Source: Stichopus chloronotus
Taxonomy: Eukaryota > Echinodermata > Holothuroidea > Aspidochirotida > Stichopodidae
Assembly (NCBI GenBank): GCA_021234535.1
Contig: CM037835.1
Location: 1,240,001-1,304,000 of the forward strand
Direction: 5' to 3'
Length of the DNA: 64,000 nt
The notes below the pieces were generated by a model that did not search any database, was not told the origin of the DNA, and worked only from the letters and a program-made list of their open reading frames with translations. Shown here in pieces: positions 58,418 through 64,000 of the stretch (position 1 is the first letter of the stretch; each line of letters opens with the position of its first letter). The translations under genes and the position numbers were made by a program.

Positions 58418-59499
58418 CTGTATACTCTACATAGTGTATAGTATATACAGCGCTTTCAACATCGTAGTTCTAAGTTGCGACTGTCACTCTCGTTCATTGA
58501 TTAAATCAGCTGTAAATTCTTTATCTGAAAATGAGAGTCGACGTCCTTCAGTTAATTTTCATTCTGACCATAGCTCAGTCACTTGCAAGCGTACTCGTCC
58601 TTGTTACAAACACCAGAAGGCCTATAGATCTCAGCACACCCCAGTTTCCATACTTTGTCATACATTTATTGATTTTTCCAAGGCTTACAAATATTTTGTT
58701 CAGGGTCAACGTTTATGTAATTTCTATTCTCTCACAGAAGTTTACTCCGACGTTACTTCCATATGCTGAAGCGCATGTTGGATAAAACCTCAACCGCGTT
58801 CGACAAAGTTCGCTACTGATGAAGCTGCGCTGTATATTGTATATGAGTATGACAACAGAAACCCGTCTAGCTTGATCTAGACTAGGACCAACTATTTTAT
58901 ATATTCAACTCCCGGTCTCTATTTATTCCCGGCCATTTATTCCTTCGCATGAAATTATGCACGATGATTTCCGGCTTCTCCGGAATGCACTCCGATGATT
59001 TGTGCGAAGGTTCACCGATTTTGGCCTAAAAGGAACGTGAGATTGTGTACCGCCCATTCTTATTTAATTTGTGGTATACGTACAGAGTACGGGAGCATGC
59101 TGGCCTACCACTATAGGTAGTATCTTTTTTGCCGAAAAAAAAGCAAACCGTGCTACCCTGGCTAGTGTATATCGCTCGCCGCAACCGATGCCGATATCAT
59201 ACGAACACAGGGAGTCCATATGACGTTATCCTCAATAAATAATTGATCAGATCTAACGCGCATTCCCATGCATTTTCTGACTGACTGTAATCTGATGACG
59301 AGGGCGTGGTCTGATGATCTGAGGAACCTTAACTTGACGGACTCTGATCATGATCATGGGAGCTTGGTGATGACCACTGGCGTGATCAATTAGATTTTTG
59401 TTTGCAGTTTGATGACGAGCGCGTGATCTGATCGCAGCTGATGACGAGCGCATCATCACATGTGAACAGGGGTACGTCTTTGGACAAGGTAGAGACCTG
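58414..59499. other. Unassigned; recurrent TGATGACGAGCGC motif
   Basis: TGATGACGAG(C/G)(G/T)CG-type words occur at about 58320, 59294, 59410 and 59441. The open frame at 58434-58769 has no recognised domain. Confidence 0.4.
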
Positions 59500-60892
59500 A
59501 AAGTCAAATAACGTTGTGATCATTTGCCAATATCTCCCTTTTTTCTCAAGCACACACAATCAAATCAACCAGTGGAAAATGGAAGGGACCATGCATATCA
59601 ACACGAAAAATAGGACACAAGTATTTTTAACATCACATATGGGCATGGTGTTACCAGATCATTGCTGTTACGAATGATTAACTTCATTGACTCAGCCTTA
59701 ATGAAAATTGTGGCTATGAAGTATGACATAAATGTCTAAACCAAGGCAGTTCACAAGTGGATAGAAAGTTCCTTACACAGTGTGGTTGAAAATCTGAAAT
59801 TGTGCAGGACAACAACCGTAACCTGGAAAATATCTTCTCCCAATAAAAACATTACTTCAATGGGAACATTTCAAGGTAACTAAAACAAACTCTGTCAATC
59901 TTGACTATACAGGGAGTTGCTGACAATTTGGATATTCACTGATTGCGTAGAAAGGTGATAAATCTAAAAGTTAAGCTATGTGATTATTTGAAGAGGGTGC
60001 GAAAAATGGGATTTTAATAGTTTCATAAGTTAAAAATGAGACCAAATTCTAGTTACTAAACAAATTCTGCTATAAAAGATCTACTTTACAGGCAAGGAGG
60101 GAGTCGAAGATGATACATCCTAAGATATTCCAGTGATGACAAGATGTGACAACTAACTTCTCCAAAATATTATACAATTCTTCTCTAGATGTAGGTCCAC
60201 AAATGTCCCTCTAAGACAATGAGCTCTACGATTTTGATATTAAGTATGAAAACGGTAACAGATCATTTTCTCAGGCTCCGATGGGGCAATTCAAACGACA
60301 GCTCATCTGCTCATAAAGTGCTACCAATGTTGATAGTTTAAAGTTTTGGCTACATTCAGTTGCTGAAATATCGTCTTTAATATGCTTCCATAATTTAACC
60401 TCTGGTGACCTAAAAGGAACTTTAAGCTGCCATGAAGATCGATAGGGATCATTTACACACAGCGGACAGCCAACACACCAACTTTGAATGTTAAGCACAT
60501 TTCCCTTCTTTATAAATAATGTGTTTACATGATTTTCAAACTATGTTCCTCAACTGACCTCACATAACCTTTGAACCCCATAAATTACGACTCATTAAGC
60601 GCTACCAATTACAACAGTTTGAAGTTCCAGCTACAACATTCGGTTGCTGAGATATCTCCCTTAATAGGTTTTCAAACTATAAGCTCTGGTGACCTTAAAT
60701 GACCTTTAACCTCCATGAAAAACAAAAGGAATCATCTAATCACAATGGACCACCAACTTTGAAGTTCGAACCCCATTCTTTTCTGGAGCTACCGTGTATA
60801 CAAGCCCAACGGGTCACATACACACCCTTAGACACATACACACACACGCTATTACCATCGCATCAATTCCTTGGCTGCTTTCGACGAGGACT
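59500..60892 (+). mobile_element. HINE-like element, long-core subtype, full length
   Basis: The left word is decayed (GATCATTTGCC from 59518), but the core at 59540-60260 aligns in order with 39360-39860. A/B monomers follow (about 60260-60780), then a CA tract (60815-60846) and a decayed 3' hairpin (TTCCTTGGCTGCTTTCGACG, 60867-60886). This is a sister of 39302-40465, older by its degree of change in the ends. Confidence 0.6.
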
Positions 60893-61694
60893 ATTTAATA
60901 CATACACATAATTTAGATCAATGGAACACGTCCATGAATGAATGTGCTTGCATTACCATGCGAAGCTATACAGCCAGCACAGCGAGCTGAGCTAGCTGCA
61001 GATTGTATGCATGCAATTTCCTGCAATATTAAGGTGTTAAATGACAGTTCTCGTTTGAAACAAAGTTGCACTGGGTACTGAACAACTTATTTGAGACAAC
61101 CATAGCTGCCACTGATGCGGAAAAAGAAAAAAACATCATCAGGATGATAACCCTCATTATTCTTAAGTACCGCCTGAGCATATGGCTCTTCAACTGCTTC
61201 ATCGGAACAATTGAGAAGAAATCCAAGTGTAATGTGAATCCTTTGCCAGGCCGCTGAGAGAATAGGAATGAATCAGCCGCTAATCTTGAGTGACGCTGGT
61301 TCTATCGATTGACAATGGCAGCAATGCTTTAAACGAACGGTTACGTATCTTGACTAGGGTATAGGTAATGAAAATCATCAAAACGATTTGAACTGTTAAA
61401 AAAAAAAAAAAAACTTGCTATTGAGATATCAGTTCACGTAAAACAATAGAAGGAACCTGCAACTTTCTTCTCACTACTTTCTCGACAAAAGGGGCAACAA
61501 CGGCAATAGGGTATGCTCATATGATAATGTCAGAGGATGTCCATCATCCATGTAAGTTATTTCGTATGCCTACATTAAAACCTTCTATTTAATCGCATGG
61601 TACAAATACACGGGTAATTAAAGGGAAAAAGGGAAATACGGAAAGGGAAAGTGATCACATTACATTACACTGTCAAGGAAAGGGAAACTTTCTT
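60893..61694. other. Unassigned intergenic sequence
   Basis: A15 run near 61399-61413; no recognised gene. Confidence 0.4.
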
Positions 61695-63185
61695 TCACAG
61701 AAAACAAGAAGACGAATGACTTTGAGATTCCTTGCCAATATTCACAGAACACAAAGGACAATACATACCATATGAAGTTCAAACACCTTTCTCTTTGTGG
61801 GATACCATGTCTGCAGTACAAGTTTACAAACTATAATCTCCACTGCGTGACTTCAAGATGGCCTGTGACCTCCATAAGAAATGACAGAGATCATCTGCTC
61901 ATCAAGGTCTACCAATGTTAACAGCTTGAAGATCCAGGATTATTCAGTTGCAGATATTAGGTTCCCTAATTGATTTTCATACTTCAGCCTCTAGTGACCT
62001 TCACTGAGCTTTGATCTCCATGAAAAACGGTAGGGATAAGTGGACTATCAACAAACTACGTTTGAAGTTTCACATTCAATTGCTACGATACCTATCTTAA
62101 GATTTTTTTCAGACTTTCACCTCTGGTGACCTCAAATGACCTTTGACCTCCATGGAAAGTAAGATGGATCATGTACTTACAACAGAAAACCCTAAAGTCA
62201 AGTTTGCACTTCCAGAAATTTTTCCCTTGCTGAAAAACCATGTCTACAATGTTTTCAAACTATGACTTCTATTGACCTTACATGACCTGTGACCTCCTTA
62301 AAAAATGGCAGAGATCATATACTTATTAAGAGTTCCCTATGTTAACCATTTGAAGCTCCAACAACATTCAGTTGCTGAGATATCTTCCTTCATAGATTTT
62401 CAGAATTTTTCTCTGTTGACCTCCATGAAAAAAAAACCATAGCTACAGTAACAATGGACAAACAACACATCAAGTGTGAAGTTTCAGCAACTTTCCCTTA
62501 TTGGGATACCCTGTTTACAAGTTTTCAAACTATGACCTCTATACACCTCACATGATCCTTGACCTCCGTAAAAGAGACAGAATTTATCTACTTATCATGG
62601 GCTACCAATGCGACCAGTATGAAGTTCTAGGAACATTAACTTGCTGAGACAACTTACTTTTTAAATTTTTAAATTTCAGACTTTCATTTCTGGTGACAAT
62701 AAATGACCTTTGACCGCCATGAATCACAATAGGGATCATCTGCTGACAATGGGCAACCAACATATCAAGTTTGAAGTTTCAGAAATTGAAATTTCCCTCA
62801 TTGAGATACAATGTTTACTCTGTTTCACGCTATGACCTCTCTTGACCTCACATAACCTTTGACTTCCATAAAAAGACAGAAATTATCTACTCATCAAGGA
62901 ATACTTATGTGACAGGTATGAAGTTCCAGCAACATTCAGTTGTTGAGATATTTCTTTTAGTAGGTTTTAATACTTTAAGCTCTGGTGACCTCAAATGATC
63001 TCTGAACTTCATGAAAAAACAATAGGAATCATCTACTACTTACAATGGACTTATCTCTACACCAACTTTGAAGTTCGGACACCATTGTCTTCTTGAGATA
63101 TCGTGTCTACAAACCAAGGCGTCACATACGCACACACACACGCACGAACACACAAACAGAACCACACACGACATCATGACCGCAT
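61695..63185 (+). mobile_element. HINE-like element with the longest A/B monomer array
   Basis: The left end is AAGACGAATGACTTTGAGATTCCTTGCC, with the word at 61726. Nine monomers carry a TGACCTCCAT-type landmark at 61866, 62012, 62144, 62290, 62417, 62560, 62711, 62860 and 63003 (spacing 127-151 bp). They alternate A, B, B, A, B, A, B, A, B. A is recognised by CTCACATGACC and GACAGAGATCAT; B by GGTGACCTCAAATGACC and AATAGGGATCATCT. A CA tract (63128-63170) and CGACATCATGACCGCATAA follow, and then the element is cut off at 63185 before its 3' hairpin. Confidence 0.65.
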
Positions 63186-63300
63186 AAGCCGTGTTCCCAT
63201 TTGAGTGAGCGCGGTGGATCATGGTTTTATTGCATCGAGTGGTGTCGAATAAACTTGATCCAGAACCGCGTTCCCATTTGAGTGAGCGCGGTAGATCAAC
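63186..63300 (+). repeat. Short direct duplication, ~80 bp apart
   Basis: GTTCCCATTTGAGTGAGCGC followed by GGT(G/A)GATCA occurs at 63191-63220 and 63271-63299. It begins exactly where the preceding element loses its 3' end, so it may reflect the event that truncated it. Confidence 0.7.
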
Positions 63301-64000
63301 ATGTTATATGAACACATTGCGTAAGCACGAAAAGGTCACCAACGATACAAGTCGGATATCGCACACTAGCACTGTATCACAAAAATGTACATGTGCGCGT
63401 GTTGCTAACTGCATGCACACTACAACAGCAGCATAGTATTGGTCATATCATAATTTTGCAGCTTAGCACTAACTTTGGGCCCACTTCCACGAGGTACTGA
63501 GGAGCGTGAGGTATTAACACATGTCAATAACGTCGTTTGTTTTTTAATATGGAGGTAAACATTGCTGGTTTGGCAAGTTTGCTCGTGCTTCTATCTCAGT
63601 TAAGAGTTTATTACATCAAAGGCAGTTGACCACTTGACGAATGTTGCTACTTGTTGCAATAAACTGCCATTCGGCAGTTTATATACACTTTATGTCAGTG
63701 GTTCAATTTATCGGTGACAGAGCAGATGTAAGAAGAAATTGTTTTAAAAAGCAACATACCGAAAATAAGTCAACGAACAGACCAAATTTCTTATAAATTA
63801 TCAGGGCGAAACTTTAAAATCTGTACCATATGAACGTGCTCGCTAGCTCTTTTAATTATACCTGATACCTTGTCCGATTGTTACCGATTCTAAATTAGTA
63901 CCATTATCAGAATTGCAGTAACTTATCCCCTTCTCGGTCAATCGGTAGAGAAATACAGGCAGAAAATGTGCGCTGTACATGTACGCTACACTACTGCACT
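63301..64000. other. Unassigned; one perfect hairpin
   Basis: ATAAACTGCC and GGCAGTTTAT pair perfectly around ATTC at 63659-63682. At 63822-63847 lies the inverted copy of a 26-bp word at 4839-4864. No gene recognised. Confidence 0.4.

Noticed and set aside
58434..58769. Two overlapping frames resembling a membrane protein fragment
   Set aside because: The hydrophobic stretch is in only one of the frames and no receptor motif or splice sites could be confirmed.
61866..63003. CRISPR-like regularly spaced repeat
   Set aside because: Monomers are contiguous tandem repeats of about 146 bp with no unique spacers, in an animal genome.

Overview
This window is animal nuclear DNA, AT-rich and without bacterial-style operons. 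It has one confidently recognisable host gene, whose exons carry consensus GT/AG splice sites, and almost everything else is interspersed or tandem repeats. The likely source is a marine invertebrate deuterostome, with an echinoderm such as a sea cucumber or urchin as the best guess. The reasons are a carbohydrate 6-O-sulfotransferase of a type expanded in those animals, recurrent GTAGGCCTA words, CR1-like, Penelope-like and BEL/Pao fragments, and abundant CA and poly-C/G tracts. Species is an inference; no rRNA or mitochondrial marker is present.

Host gene: a PAPS-dependent carbohydrate sulfotransferase lies on the minus strand. The catalytic region is one large terminal exon (27658-28736). 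A small upstream exon (32061-32139, probably starting at 32156) encodes the start codon and a type II signal anchor. The two join in phase (G|AT) across a 3.3 kb intron, giving a predicted 385-residue Golgi enzyme. The long ORF extending to an ATG at 28932 is probably intron read-through. A second, unidentified exon-like segment is at 57301-57497 (+).

Mobile elements: the dominant family is a non-autonomous element on the + strand. Its 5' end has a small hairpin followed by GATTCCTTGC (or GGTTCCTTGC). Its body often holds about 146-bp monomers of two alternating types. It then has a CA-rich tract and a 3' hairpin ending GCAAGGAATC (or GCAAGGAACC). Copies or fragments lie at about 1052-2343, 17265-19064, 25905-26558, 29432-30981, 30982-31682, 32727-33385, 38760-39300, 39302-40465, 42930-43312, 43810-44243, 44357-45010, 45860-46643, 54616-55260, 59500-60892 and 61695-63185; a reverse-strand array is at 8040-8500. 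The layout resembles Helentron-associated elements (HINEs). Two copies carry the same fragment of a BEL/Pao retrotransposon (LTR edge, primer-binding site, 5' gag).

Other elements are a broken CR1-type LINE (8705-11375), a second broken LINE (34690-36300), a Penelope-like GIY-YIG fragment (36957-37250, minus), a 193-bp MITE-like element (7311-7503), two inverted copies of a roughly 325-bp element with GGCGTTT ends (37900-38226; 47814-48135), two inverted copies of a roughly 440-bp repeat (33415-33850; 53905-54360), and a second tandem family of about 136 bp. A 338-bp perfect inverted repeat with a 30-bp spacer sits at 23161-23866. The rest is unassigned intergenic sequence with simple repeats.
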